A stretch of DNA of 54,335 bases, from contig MNCI01022151.1 in assembly GCA_015680685.1 (NCBI GenBank), forward strand, positions 522,889 through 577,223, given 5' to 3'. The notes below the pieces were generated by a model that made no database searches, was not told the origin of the DNA, and saw only the letters and a program-made list of their open reading frames with translations. A program made the translations under genes and the position numbers. This DNA comes from Gnetum montanum (taxonomy: Eukaryota > Streptophyta > Gnetopsida > Gnetales > Gnetaceae). Shown here piece after piece: positions 11,530 to 23,750 of the stretch (the stretch's first letter is position 1; each line of letters starts with the position of its first letter).

Positions 11530-12440
11530 ACCAACACCACAAGCAGAGCAAGAAGCCCAATCCTTTAGCATTAACCAACAAACACTTTCTATTGAACAAA
11601 CTATGCAGGTTGAGGTAGAAGCACCATGAGATCTAGAAAAACTAATGCCTCACACTATTAATAGAATTCGTCTAGGCTATTCAAGAGAAGTGCATCATGT
11701 CCATTGTAATTGTGGAACTAAAATGTGAATCATTCATGGAGTTTGCTCTTGAGGCATCTGAACCCAACTCCAAGCATCTCCTTTATGACCACCTATATCA
11801 TGTAATGATGAATGCTACCTGGGAGAAGTATACCAATTCTAGAAAAATAAACAAGATGATGCTACCATTAAGATCGAAGGAGTCTTTGTGCCTTACTTTA
11901 TTGAAGCTATTGCAAAGGGACTTAATATTTCAAATGTTAGAGCAAATGCAGCATAGATATCCACTAGATCCTACACTAATGTAGAGAATCTATGGCTGTA
12001 GAGAGCATATGGAAAAGAGGACAAGGAGTATAGCAAATTAACTACCAAGGAGAAGATCTATTTTCAGATTGGAACCTACCACCTGTTTCCTACCAAAAGT
12101 CTTAATAGAATTTCCACCTATGCTACCAGAGGAAGTGCCATTCTCATGGGAAAATTTAATACCAACATAGCACATTTGTTCTTTTCAGGAATACAGAGAA
12201 GATTTGAAGAGAAGAAGGTAGGGAAACTGAAACTACCATTCCCTTGCCTCATTATAAATTTTTGAAAACAAGTCAATATTCTGGGATACACCAATGATGT
12301 TCTAAGGAAAGCTTAGAATGCATCATACGTTGAGATGTCCAAATCAGTGCTACTAAAGAAGGATCAACTAGAGAAGCCAATAGGCACTGAAGAAGTAGTA
12401 GGATCCACACTAGCAAGTGACATTCTAACAACTAGATAAT
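11530..12440 (+). pseudogene. Env-position ORF of element A (resembles the plant transposon protein domain of Athila-type elements)
   Basis: Broken reading frames with coherent protein segments: Q-A-E-Q-E-A-Q-S-F, G-V-F-V-P-Y-F-I-E-A-I-A-K, then K-L-T-T-K-E-K-I-Y-F-Q-I-G-T-Y-H-L, and a late L-P-F-P-C-L-I. Order and wording resemble the domain found in the extra 3' ORF of Athila-like elements (a conserved mostly helical domain of unknown role ending in a P-x-L-I motif). An ATG at 11697 opens another frame and is probably incidental. Part of the same ORF as the coiled coil below. Function unknown. Confidence 0.5.
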
Positions 12441-12989
12441 AAGAAGCAAGACCCCCCAGTGGATCAACATTTATTGGTGATAGACCTGGACAAAGTGCTC
12501 TTCTTGCATAATAAGATTACTAGCCTTCTATGAGGCACTTGCAGTGGATCACAAAAATAATTAGTTGGGGGAGCTTGGAAAGGTTCTGCATTATACTGAG
12601 TTAGGGATAACTCCGTAAGGCCTACTATATCAATAGGACCTACTAGTAGCTAGGTATCTCTATAGGGAGTAGAGGATGATGACTAGGAACAATAGATTTT
12701 AGGGAATGCTAAATCTTCATCTTTACAAGTTATGCTAGAAATTGAAGAAGGAGCCATAGTAGTGGTGATGTAACATTAAGATGTAGCAAGAGTAGCAGAA
12801 GTAATTACTAATCACATTAAATAATCCTTTAATGTTTCCATTGTGCGACCAAGAAATATTACAAGAATAAGAAATGTTGAAATGCTTTTCGAAACATCTA
12901 TGACTCCAACATAACACAAAGATATCCTTGATCGATTACTCTAGATAGGACAAGTAATTCAAAATCTCCTCGATATCCCTAGAAATATT

Positions 12990-13960
12990 ACTATAGTCCA
13001 ATTTGATTTAATTGCAACAAAGAGAAAGCTCATCATGGTAGAGAAAGAGGCAGAACATGCAAAAAATGAAGTGCAAAGATTACAAGCTGAGTTAGTAGCA
13101 TTGAAAGCGAAAAGAAGAGACCTTGCACAGTATATAGCCTTAGACTAGCTAGATCAATTTATAATAAAATAAGTGAGGCAACTCATAGCAAGAAATATTC
13201 AAGTAGAGATGAAGAAAGAAAAGGCTATGTGGAATACATCAATGGTAGAAGCACAAACATATGCACATGTCAAAGACATAAGTATCTTAGAAGAAGAAAA
13301 TAAGAAACTTGCTATAGGTAATACAATGTTAATAGACATTGAAAAGTAGAAAAATTTTCTCAAAGAAAGCATTCATCAATTAAGAGAATAATTTATTAGA
13401 GTTAACTAGGACATATATAAATTGGCCAAAGAAAATCAAACCCTATTATTAAAAGAAGTCTTCACTATCGATTAAATCAGCATATGGCAGAATGAGGCCA
13501 GGAAACAAAAATGGCTCGAGAAACACTTTAGAGATCAACTAGGCATGTATAAGAAAATCAATGAAAAAAGAAATTTAGATTATCAAGGCCAATATTAGTT
13601 CAATTATAGTACAAACACCTGATTGGAAGTTGATTTTGGATAGGCTATCTCATGTCTAGTAGGCTAAAGTAAAGAGTAAATAACTACAAATTGAACATCT
13701 CATAGAGTACATGGGGTTTGCAAACCTTCAATATGCTAATCTAGCAATGTTAATAGTAGGTAGACTATGAAATGAGCTATAGCAACATGTAGCCATTGTG
13801 TATGCACTATACGACAAGGAGTTTGCAAACAAGAAAGATGCCCAATAGAAACTACACTTTGCAAACTCTTAACTTGAAGTAGCAAAAGTCATCTACCAAG
13901 GTCAAAAAGATGTAGCAGCAAATGTAGCCCACAAAATGACTGATTACCAAAAATTGAGAA
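12990..13960 (+). pseudogene. Coiled-coil part of element A 3' ORF
   Basis: Through stops, the frame is dominated by Glu, Lys, Ala, Leu and Gln in heptad-like order (for example E-K-E-A-E-H-A-K-N-E-V-Q-R-L-Q-A-E-L at about 13042-13095, then L-E-E-E-N-K-K-L-A). A W-Q-N-E-A motif at about 13487 recurs in element C at about 41489, so the coiled coil is conserved across two elements of the family. No catalytic motif is seen. Confidence 0.55.
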
Positions 13961-14435
13961 AGGTGGTCAAGGCATTTGAAGAGGAGAGAAGGTAGTTCAT
14001 AGTTTTGTACATGAAAGCCAACAAGATATTTCTCCAACTATCATGCTCATGGAAAGTACCAATGCTATCAGCCTTCATAGAATTTTCATGAATGGTACAT
14101 AATCCTAGGTCAGAGGAAGAGAAGCTTTAGGCACTTCTTAACTATACCAATTTCAAATTCCTGATGATAAAGGAAAGAATACGATAGAGGAGCCTCCATT
14201 TCTAGGAACTTAAAGACTACATCAAGCTTTTTCATTTTGTTTTGTTTTGTTTATTGTTAGTTGCATCCATCATGCTATGCATGAGAAGTTTGTAAAATAT
14301 GACTTGAACCACAATGTGGCATTTAGAATCATTTACTCATGTATATAAGTATTCATGTCACAATTTGAGTATACCTCCCAATTTTGTGATGAAATCTATC
14401 CTCCTGTTTTTTAACTCGAGGATAAGTTTTGAGTC

Positions 14436-14447
14436 AGTTGTGGGATA
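14436..14447 (+). other. Element A polypurine tract
   Basis: GTTGTGGGATA directly before the 3' LTR (TGATAAAACC at 14448). Equivalent phrases precede the LTR start in element C (TTGTGGAGAGGTA before 42431), in the LTR at 36268 (minus sense TTGTGGAGGAA) and in the gag-only element. Confidence 0.6.
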
Positions 14448-15369
14448 TGATAAAACCTATTTTTGATGAGCCACAATATCATATCTACAAAATTGCATTT
14501 ATGATATCATGTCTATGACATTATAGCTCTACATATGTCATTGTTGATGTGATGTAGTGGGTCTTGTTCACCCCTATAAATACTAATACGTAGTCGTTTC
14601 AATGAACAACTTTCATTCCACCCTTAGGGAAACTCCTATAGTTTCTTTTTGTAGTTTAAACTTAGTGATAGAGTGAATGCCCATAGTGCGATGTTAAACA
14701 TCTAAATGCAATCTTTATTCAAGTGGATTGTACTTAGGCACAGTTCATGAACAAAAATAAAGATCAAGTTTATTTTCCACCATTACAGGATCCAATTTGT
14801 TGTTTTTTTTCTTAGCTAATTTCTTTACTTAGTTTAACTTTCATTTCTTAAATATTCTTATTTTAGTATAGTTCTTTATATTTTCAAGCTCTTTACTTTT
14901 TCATGTTCATCAATAAGACGTAACAAGTATGACTATTTTCAAGCATATAAGTATAATTGTTTGGTAATTTCAGTAGTGTTATTGCTTGGTTCGCCTAGTA
15001 ACATAATACTTGGTAACCTAGTAATAGTTACATGAGCCCAAGATGTGTATAGCAAGCCAAGAATAGCTACTCATTGCCATAAGATAAAGTAGATTTACAT
15101 TTTTGTTATCACTTAAACTTAGAATGTTTTTCTCACTTTCATTATGTTTGCACTTAGGAACAACATGAGCCAACAACATCAAGATATCATATGCCTAAGA
15201 TTTAAATCATGCACTTACACTTCACTAAATCAAAGTGGAAAGACAACAATCATGAATTGATTATCAACTTCTATCATACTTACATTGTCCATTCATGAAT
15301 TACGATCTGGTCATGCATGTGCACTTGTGACTTGTATGGTATAGTGTTGGGATATCCAACTACTCATCA
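14448..15369 (+). repeat. Element A 3' LTR
   Basis: 922 bp, TGATAAAACC to ACTCATCA, colinear with 4640-5538. TATAAATA at 14575-14582. In U3 it has AATATC at 14475 and GATATC at 14503 (28 bp apart), where the 5' copy is shorter by about 30 bp. Confidence 0.88.
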
Positions 15370-15760
15370 GTAACTCATTATACAAATTCCTTGTAATAAA
15401 GCTCTTAACACATACAATAATTCACAAATGATGAACACAATGAGGAACAAAGCCAATTCACTTGATATACAATAATGGAATTGCTCCATGAATAGTGCTT
15501 GTTCATTTTCCAAGAATTTCACTTTGTTTTATAGCCTTTTAATTTCCAAAAATTTCTTGAAATTCATACAATGACTAAGAAACGGCTAATTGGGACATCC
15601 CATTATAGGTTGGAATGTCTATCTAAAATCTTTTTGAAGTTTATTTTTGAGTTGGCTAAATAAGAACTAGCTTAATCTGAATGTAAGCTTAAGAGTCGTT
15701 GTAGCATCAAGGTATCCTTGCCTAAAAATTTTATTTGAAGACCATAGATAGAATAATGTA
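15370..15760 (-). mobile_element. Copia LTR, 5' (U3) part, resumed after element A
   Basis: Continues the LTR broken at 4639; the 5-mer GTAAC (15370-15374) is the right target duplication. In minus sense a GGCTATAAAAC box lies at 15535-15525, a plausible U3 promoter. The outer LTR edge is not clear; 15760 is approximate. Confidence 0.5.
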
Positions 15761-16012
15761 GGACAAAGAAATTAAGAGTATTTGAGAATTAAGTTGGATT
15801 TTTCAAAACAATTAATAAAAAGTAATTTGATACAAAAATAGAACAATGTATGAGAGAGTATTTGAGAATCATTTCAATTCTTTATAGCAATCAATAAAGA
15901 AATCTAGATGTGAATGTAACAATTAATAAAAAAATCTAGATGAGAATAATTTGGACTCTTTAACACAAATTATGTGGATGGCACAAATGGAATAATTTGT
16001 ATATTATTTTTA

Positions 16013-16132
16013 GTCATTTGGAAAATGCTTATAGGTTGTGAAAAGAGTATTTGTGAGAAGAAAATACTTTAGGTAATTTGGGGAACGCTTATAGGGCGTG
16101 AAAAGAGTATTTGTGAGGAGAAAATACTTTAG
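16013..16132. repeat. 60-bp tandem duplication
   Basis: Copies 16013-16072 and 16073-16132 differ at a handful of positions, mostly A/G transitions (for example AATGCTTATAGGTTGTG versus AACGCTTATAGGGCGTG). Confidence 0.85.
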
Positions 16133-16289
16133 GGACCATCAAGCATTGACAACCGAAGAAGAGGGATGTTAGGTTTTTGCTTTGTTTCTCATCTTAGGTT
16201 TATGCATATCTAATCCTCATTGGAGGTGAGGTTAGGTTTTTGTTTATTCTTGCTCCTTCATTAACTTTTCTTATTCCTACTCATTTATT

Positions 16290-16560
16290 AACTTGAATCG
16301 ATGGGCAGTTACTTATGGTGGTGAGGTTATGTGTATTAAAACTTGGGTATAGTTATTTAAGGTGAGGTTAGGTGGGTTAAAACTTGGATGTAGTTATTTG
16401 AGATGAGGTTTGGTGTATTCAAGTGTAAGCACAGTTACTCAAAGAAGTTTCTTTTTCACTTAAGGTGAGGGTAGGTGGGTTTAAACTTAGGCATAATCAT
16501 TTAAGGTGAAGTTAGATGTGTTTAGCATAGTTACTCAAAGATGTTTATTTTTGGTTTTTG
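16290..16560. repeat. Imperfect tandem units containing GGTGAGGTTAGGTG
   Basis: At least five degenerate units with the order GGTGAGGTTA-GGT, then TTAAAACTT(G)G, then ATAGTTA(T/C)T. Unit length drifts between about 40 and 70 bp. No coding potential seen. Confidence 0.6.
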
Positions 16561-16597
16561 ATTTTTCATGAACTTTCTTAGAGGTAGGGATTATCAT

Positions 16598-16660
16598 TTA
16601 AAGTGATGGTAAAGTGCTTGTTTCTCAAGTTAAAGACTTGGGTTCAAGCCTAGATGCAAC
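16598..16660 (+). repeat. tRNA-derived SINE or tRNA-pseudogene candidate
   Basis: TGGTAAAGTGCTTG looks like a Pol III A box and GGGTTCAAGCC, about 35 bases on, like a B box (GGTTCRANNCC). No clear tRNA fold or 3' CCA end, so a SINE head is more likely than a tRNA gene. Confidence 0.3.
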
Positions 16661-17584
16661 CACTCAAAGACATTAGGCTTTTGCCCATATACCAACCCTT
16701 CTAGAAGCCCACTTAGCAACATGAGTACTATGGCTTTGGATGATGATCCTTTTGATGGACTTTCTTAGAGGTAAGATTTACTCATTCATGGATTTCAAGC
16801 CTCAACATAGTTACTCAAAGAGGTTAAATTTTTTTTATCATTAATTGACTTTCTTGGAGATTAGATATGGTCATTAATGAATTCTCCTTGAGCTTAGGTT
16901 TGCTCATTCATTGACTCTTTTATTTGGTGAGATGGGCATTGATGTTCCTCAAAAGAGAAAACACATCCAAATTGAGACACATTATTACTCAAGTACCAAC
17001 TACCTATTAAATGAAAGAAATACAAGATGTTCAAAACTACTTTGTATCAAAGTAAATCATGTGAATATCAATATTGACAATTTTGTATTACTCTAAACAA
17101 GAAGGTTATTGATTTTGTATTAAAGAATATAAGCATTCGTAGTTAGATGATGTGTTGGTAACTTTGAAAAGTTTATATTGGATATAGATATCAGTTACTT
17201 AGGTTTTTGGAAGATAATATCGATCAATAAAGATAATTAAAAATACATGAATTATTCTAAATATGTAAAACAAAATACAACAATGAGTTATAATTTTAGT
17301 GGAAAATTTCTTGTGAAGTTAAAATACTTATGGGAGCATCATTTCAACCTAGAATATAGGATCACAATTTTTTCCCAAATCTTATGAGTTGGGAACTTGC
17401 ATTTGAATGTAGACATAGTGAGTGAAAAAGAGGTTAGGTTTTTCCTCATTCCCTGATCTTCTTGGTATTTGCATAGAAACAACCTTTTTTCATTAAAATA
17501 CTTACTAGTTTAGTTATATTTTTATGATATATATCTATTATTTGTCCAAGATAATTTTCTTTTATAAATTAATGTGATCCTATA

Positions 17585-19490
17585 TGATAAAGTCAAAATT
17601 CTCATCCAAACAATATTGTAGTAACAATGTCATTGATCCAATGTCACTTCTCATGATACATCATTGTTGATATGATGTCTTGGGATGTGTGCATCCCTAT
17701 AAATATGATACTTGGACACACAATCCAACAACTTTTCATTCTATACCTTACTAAAATTCTTGTATTTTTATTTCGTAGTTTAGCAATAGAAGTGAATGCC
17801 TGCAATGTGATGTCTAGTGATTGATTGAAATCTTTATTTGAACAGATTGTACTTGGACACAGTTTGTGCATAGAAATAATGTTTACTATTTTCCTAGTTT
17901 AATTCTTTACTTTTTCAAGTACTTTATTTTTACTATTGATAGTAAGCAGAATGAGTACAACTGCTTTTGAGCACTTAAGTATAATCGTTTGGTAAGCCTA
18001 GCAGTGTTATTACTTGCTACACGCAGTAGCATAATGCTTGGTAGCCCAATAAAGGTTACATGAAGTCCAAGGTGTGTATGGAAAATTAGGAATGACTACG
18101 CATTACATTAGGCTAGAATAGATTTGTTTATTTGTTATTACTTAGACTTAACACTTACTTGTACTTTAATTATGACTACACTTAGGAGCATTAGTGGCCA
18201 AACAATATCAACTATCATACGCCTCACGGTAAGCTAAACCATACACTTAGACTTCACAAGCTCCATGTGGGAAGACAATGATCATGAACTTAACTCAGTT
18301 ACTAGCATACCAACATTGTCTCATCCATGGATTATGATCGGTTCACACATGAACACTTGTGACTTGTATAGTTGGATGTTAGGTTGCTCAACTGCTTATC
18401 ATTGGCACCATTTCTGGGGATGTGTCAATGTATTCTAATAATTAATTTCACAAAGTTTGTTGTATTTAGAATTTATAGGCTAAATCACATAACCCTTAAG
18501 TAATTTAATAACACACACTTAAGGGAACATCATGTTTTCAACATGGCTTCAACTAAAGACAAATCACCACCTACTAAAGAACAGAAAAGGAACAATGATA
18601 GAACTAGTAATGAAGAAGACTAGGGTATGCCCATGCAAATAAGAATCTCATGCACTTACAATGATCCTTACTATTTGGTTTTTACTTTCATCTTTCACCA
18701 AGATGGGCAAATGAAGTGGAAAGACATACATGGCAACATAGTTCTACCTCCAGAATGTTGAAAACTTAGCATGCTTTAAACAAGCTTAAGGGGGATGAAT
18801 CTAGACATGTACAACAAGGGTACCATGTGACCAAGCATATGACAAGACCCTACCAACCCACAGAGGCATAAGTGAAGAGAGATGTTGCTATGAGGATTAA
18901 ACATGTACATAAAAAAGGAAACTCCAATTTTCCTAAAAGAACTTGATGGTGATGCATTTATCATAGAGAAACTCCATCAGAATCATGAGGACCCTTCCCA
19001 AATGTTTATCATTTGACCTAAAGAACCTATCAAAGTTCAATTACATTCCACCATTGCAAAGACACCTATAAGATAAGCAAAAAACTCCAAGTATAGGTAG
19101 AACTCTAGGCCAAGAGCTTCTAGTAGATCCCACAAGGAGGAATACTAGAGTCACCAAAGGAGGATGAGCTAACATCATTCTCCTACTACCTCATCTTCAT
19201 CCTCATGATCATCAATGGACTCTGATAGGAGGAGACAAAGGTACTGAGACCATGATAGGGAAGAAGGAAGAACTCATGATCATATGATCATCATCCAAGA
19301 TACTCTGATGAATAAAACCATGAACTGAGAAGGCATAGGTATAGAAGAGAGGATCAAGAGAGGAATGAGCACCAAAGGGGACACCACTATAATAGACCTA
19401 TAGTATGATCAATATCTGGAAGGCATTCTACATCCTAACTAGGAATTTAATGGATAGCCACATTAAGCAACTAGACATGAATAACTATTA
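17585..19490 (+). mobile_element. Element B: Athila-like fragment (5' LTR plus start of gag)
   Basis: LTR 17585-18401 (TGATAAAGTC to TGCTTATCA) is related to the element A LTRs throughout, including the TATAAATA box at 17699-17706. Its primer site is TGGCACCATTTCTGGGGA (18403-18420; 14 of 18 tRNA-Asp complement). Similarity to element A stops at about 19490, just before the capsid core, so the copy is truncated there. Confidence 0.8.
18543..19490 (+). pseudogene. Element B gag N-terminal part
   Basis: ATG at 18543 opens MASTKDKSPPTKEQ-, colinear with element A gag from 5688. A shared F-H-Q-D-G-Q-M-K-W segment and G-N-I-V-L-P-P-E follow, then a Ser/His/Arg-rich stretch. Stops are frequent (TAG at former Trp/Gln). 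Sequence leaves the family after the R-H-I-(K)-D-S-H-like phrase near 19455. Confidence 0.65.
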
Positions 19491-21780
19491 GTGATCATTT
19501 GAGACCATATTACTAATGTTGGGGATGCCTCATGATCTCGGACCTTGGAAGTCATGGGATTGAAGGTGTTCTTCAAATAGGATTTAGGTGCTTGCTAGTC
19601 TTTGGCAACACTAAGGCCCAGATACCTCCTACTAAACTCAATGATTATATAATGAACTAAACATGAGTATGTGTTTGCTATTATGAATGTTGAAGTGATT
19701 GGGTTGTGTATAAAACTGTATTGGGCAATCATAAAAATGAGCCAACAAACTTTGTTACATACTATGAGTTGTTGGAGATTTCTATTTTGTTTAATCACAT
19801 AGTCTATATGGTCCCTATAATACACTACTTGTAACCAATAAAATTTTACAAAAACATTTGAACATAATTCTACCAATCTACTCCTAATTTCCCCTAGAGA
19901 GAAAATCCACAAGAAAACTAGAAATAGAGCAAGATTCAATGGACTTAGAAAGAGAAAGAAAAGAAAGCAGATTTGTGTGAAATCTAAAATATTTAAGCAA
20001 GATAAATTGACATCAAAAACACTTCATAATAAAGTGATTCCTAATTCAATAACTATGAATTATCCAAACTTCTAGAGCCCAACAAGAAATTTCAGAGACA
20101 ATCTTATTATACTATCAAAAATCATTGCATAAACGACAAAGTATGAGTCTCTATTTTGGCTAGTTAATAGTTGTCACAGATTGCATTCAATGGAGCTTTC
20201 AAAAAATTTGAAAATTTCTAGATTGAAATACCAAATACATTTTAAAACAATGAAGCTATTTTAGTCATTTCAAAATACCAAAGATTTTTCTAGATTCTCT
20301 ATACTCAAAATAGGCAATTTCATTAAGACATTACTATGAAATTGCTCTTGAGGCTTTTCAATAACATAAGCTCTTCTATGGAAAATCGTAATATGAGTCT
20401 AATATTGCATAAAAACATAACTATAAAAGCAACCTAGGAAAAATCTCAAAATTAAAAGCCAAACATGATACTACCTAAACCATTAGCTAAGTAACTAAAA
20501 CACAATGGGAAGAAATGAACTCATAGAATTAAAACAAAGCAGCCAAAATGATGTCTTTAGCAAGCCATCTTACAAGTAGTCTTCAATTGTCTTTTCCAAA
20601 TTCTCCTTATTCCTTCAAAATCTCCCCCCTTTTTTTAAATCTACCTTCAAAGGTCCTTTTACAGTAACCTTAAGGTTGTTACAATAATCATGAGAGTTTA
20701 TGGATCTTACAAATATCTTAAGCATATAAACTTATAACCACCTTAGGAGTTATAGCTTCCATGAGAATTATGAGAAATTTAAGCTATGATTGCCAAGTGC
20801 TTCCTTAATAACAAATACCATAAAAGTTATCATAGGAAGTTACAAAAATTGAAGAAATACATGCCATAAGTGGCAACTGTCCTTTCAAATACAAATGTTT
20901 AGGAAATTTAGTTAGGTTTTTATATAACCTTCATGTGGAAATTTACTTTGAACAAATAAATCTCTATAGATCCATCCTTTTAAACTGTAACCTTGCCACT
21001 TGTGTGTGTATTACCTTTCCAAACTTATGTTATGACTTATAGCCACCATAGTACATGTAACATTTTTCATAATTCTTAACCACAGCTTCGAGCATAAAAT
21101 ATGAAATGTGATTTTTCCTAGTATAGTTCAAGCACAAGCGTTTGTTGTTGTTGTATCACCACTACCTCACTACCTTCACCACTGCATTGTTTGTTGCCTC
21201 ATTGCCTTTACTGTTGTGTTGTCCACTGATATGAGTTATGTCACCATGATGGGCAAGCACATGTTGGATTCATAACATCATCGAGCACCCTTGGCACGTT
21301 GTTGTGTGTTCTATTGATTGTGGATTTGTCCAAAAATGTTTTGAGCTCCACCTGTTGGCTCATCTTTGTCCTGCAAATGTCGATCCTTCCAACTCCATCA
21401 CTATTGAGAAAACTACATCTCCAACCATCATGGTCCCTGCATTAACACTGCCTCTATCATTGCCATCACTATTGAAATTTGAACTATTTATTTTTCTTGG
21501 TTTCCTTTAGGGTTTTCAATTGGCCCTCTTTGGCCAAACTAAACTACTATTGTACGTTTAATCATCTTTCTATGCTTTCTAGCATACCTTGGCCATACTA
21601 CCAACACTGCCATGCATTAGGGTTATATTTTTTCCTTCGAAAATTGCAGTTATCACCATTAAGTTTCCGCGTGTAGGAAAGTGTGAAATTCATTGGTTTT
21701 GATGGTTGTGCAAGGAAAATTCATGATGTGATATTACTAGTAAAATTCCGTTGTTGTTATTTTTTTCCTCTTGGGTAGAT
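19491..21780. other. Gene-free AT-rich stretch
   Basis: No coding frame, RNA gene or repeat boundary that I can support. The 114-codon minus frame at 19595-19939 is hydrophobic, AT-driven and without motifs. Around 21130-21300 there is GTT/TGC-rich sequence of higher complexity, but its frames are short. Confidence 0.4.
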
Positions 21781-21824
21781 GTCATTTCTTAGGCAACAAA
21801 AATTCACTTGATAATATAATGGTT

Positions 21825-21940
21825 GAGATGATGAGCTCGTTAATTGTTTCTACTCTTGTTGGAGCAAGGATTTTGATTGATAGTGGTAACTCACAATTTA
21901 TTGATGTTCTAATAAACTTAGATATTACCTCATAAATCAA
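21825..21940 (+). pseudogene. Gypsy-like protease trace
   Basis: A plus-strand frame reads S-T-L-V-G-A-R-I-L-I-D-S-G-N-S-Q-F-I-D, the shape of a Ty3/gypsy retropepsin active site (D-S-G followed by a small residue and a F-I). Flanking frames are broken and no gag or RT is seen nearby, so this may be a short relic or chance. Confidence 0.35.
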
Positions 21941-22639
21941 TTGCAAACCTGTACTACTCCCTGGTTTCAACTATTTTCTTTCACTTTCCAGAGTAGAAAT
22001 CCAAAAGTTAGTCATAGAGGATTTCCCTTGATAATGTTGCAGTGCATTTCTCATCTATAAACGTGTCAAATTATTGATAACTTAGCCATGAGTTTTGTCA
22101 AATTTCTTATTCCAAGTTGATTTCTTCCACCTGAATCCTTAAATATAAGGACTTGTAATAGGCTTATGCTAAATTTAACTTCAAGTAGAAGAAATTTTAA
22201 TTGCCTATGTATCCACTTTAACTCAACAATATGGAGATACTCAGAAATAATTTATCTCATATTCCTAGTTGCACTCCATGTGAATATGGCAACCAAAAGA
22301 GCAACACTAAATTGATCATTTTCCTAAAACTTAGATAGGCAATGTTGCATATCTTTTTATTCTTATATATCATTTTTCCATATATATTAATTTCATATTT
22401 TTGCTCCATAAAATGGCTGAAATGTACCAACATTTCATTCCCCCACCTAAAACTCCTTTGAAATCCATGTTGTTCAAAATAAGTCACCAACTAAATCATC
22501 TCCAAAACAAGAATTTATTCAAAATTTTTACAAATGCACAAATCTTTTTAAGAAAAACTTTCATCAAACTTTCGTTTGATGTAATAAAAACCTCATTCCT
22601 AATAAAACTTGGGAAACTATACAAACTCAACATCATGTA

Positions 22640-23170
22640 AACTATTCTGTGGGTGGAAAAAGAATAGTTAGAGTAACTCTTTTAAGCATTCTCATATTAA
22701 GAGTCCTTTCACATGTAATTTTAGTTGTGATGAATGCCTTTCTTTCCTCTTCTTGCCTAGTTGAAGCCTCACCTTGGTCTTCACCTTTATCTTCAATACA
22801 TGTCTTTGCTTCTTTTTCATCCATTTTTTCCACTACTGGTTTTTGAGGTTCTCTTCAACTAGTTGCTTATGTGTCTTGAGACATGAAATCCTCTCCCCAA
22901 GAATCATCTTTACTAAACTCTCCTTAATATTCAGCTTGAGTGGCACATTCATGAAAGCTTCCCCAAACATTGGAATGTATAGAAAGTCCACCAGTGAGAA
23001 ATCTAAACTCATCTAAAAGCCAAATTAAGAAAGGGCTTTCACTAGATGCTCCACAGGTAATTGCTTTACAATAAGCTCTCAATACATGTTCTGGACAACA
23101 TCCCACAACATATGGGATAAAAGGCCTTCTTATTGTCCTCTCTCCAAGTACCATCTTTCTTCCTCATATT
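22640..23170 (-). pseudogene. Unrecognised minus-strand ORF remnant with charged tail
   Basis: One minus frame, with five or so stops, reads like protein: W-Y-L-E-R-G-Q, then L-L-S-H-M-L-W-D-V-V-Q-N-M-Y, then F-S-L-V-D-F-L-Y-I-P-M-F-G-E-A-F, L-N-I-K-E-S-L-V-K-M-I-L-G-E-R-I-S and a Lys-rich end. A second frame (22924-23154 and 22642-22833) is open for longer but reads less like protein. I do not recognise the family. It may be an extra ORF of a retrotransposon. Confidence 0.35.
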
Positions 23171-23199
23171 CAAATACTTCACTTGCTTTTTCACTTAAG

Positions 23200-23750
23200 C
23201 CTTGAATTGTAAAATGATGCATTTCCAAGCAACCCACATTTCTTTATATAGTGTAAGATAAATTTGAAATTCCCACCAATTCTACCAACCAAATTTTCCA
23301 CTTTGCAAAAACTTATTTATTATCCATCATCATATGGTTGGCCATTTTAAATTCCACTATTTGGTTGTTGAAATTAATTTACCACTTAATGGTTATCTAA
23401 CTATCACTCCACTTACAAGTAATGATTACTTAAAATAATCTAAATTTAATTTTTAAACTAACAATTTAAATTAAATATATTTTAAATAGTACTTTAACGT
23501 ATACATGTTTTTATAATATTATATAGACTTATTAAAGCATACGTATAGGATATATATATGTTATAGTTAAATATCATATAAGTCTAAACATATATTTACT
23601 ATATATGCTACTACTAGACGTATACATATTGAAGTTTCTATATAAAAGGTTCACTGTTCACTACTTCGTATACTAAATATTATCATAGTTATATACATAC
23701 ATATACTACTATACTATATACATATATTTATTAATATATATATATAGGTT
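23200..23750. other. Very AT-rich spacer
   Basis: Contains (TA)n-like tracts around 23690-23745. The 3' LTR of the gypsy element at 23750-27663 should lie here but no LTR boundary is visible. Confidence 0.5.

Larger units (their letters stand above)
4640..15369 (+). mobile_element. Element A: Athila-like LTR retrotransposon lacking RT, RNase H and integrase
   Basis: Two long direct repeats (4640-5538 and 14448-15369) bracket an 8.9-kb interior with a tRNA-Asp-type primer site after the left LTR and a purine tract before the right one. Flanking 5-mers are GTGAC (4635-4639) and GTAAC (15370-15374), a target duplication with one transition. Inside are decayed gag with zinc knuckle and Pro/Tyr-rich tail, a retropepsin trace, about 2.8 kb without recognisable coding, an env-position ORF and a coiled coil. 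I find no RT or integrase motif. The tRNA-Asp primer and 3' extra ORF point to the Athila group of Ty3/gypsy. Confidence 0.85.
15761..17584. other. Gene-free AT-rich stretch with tandem repeats and a tRNA-like SINE candidate
   Basis: No coding frame I can support. It holds an exact-period 60-bp tandem duplication (16013-16132), a run of imperfect GGTGAGGTTAGGTG-containing units of about 40-50 bp (16290-16560), and a tRNA-like phrase at 16598-16655. The 61-codon frame at 16911-17096 has no features. Confidence 0.5.
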
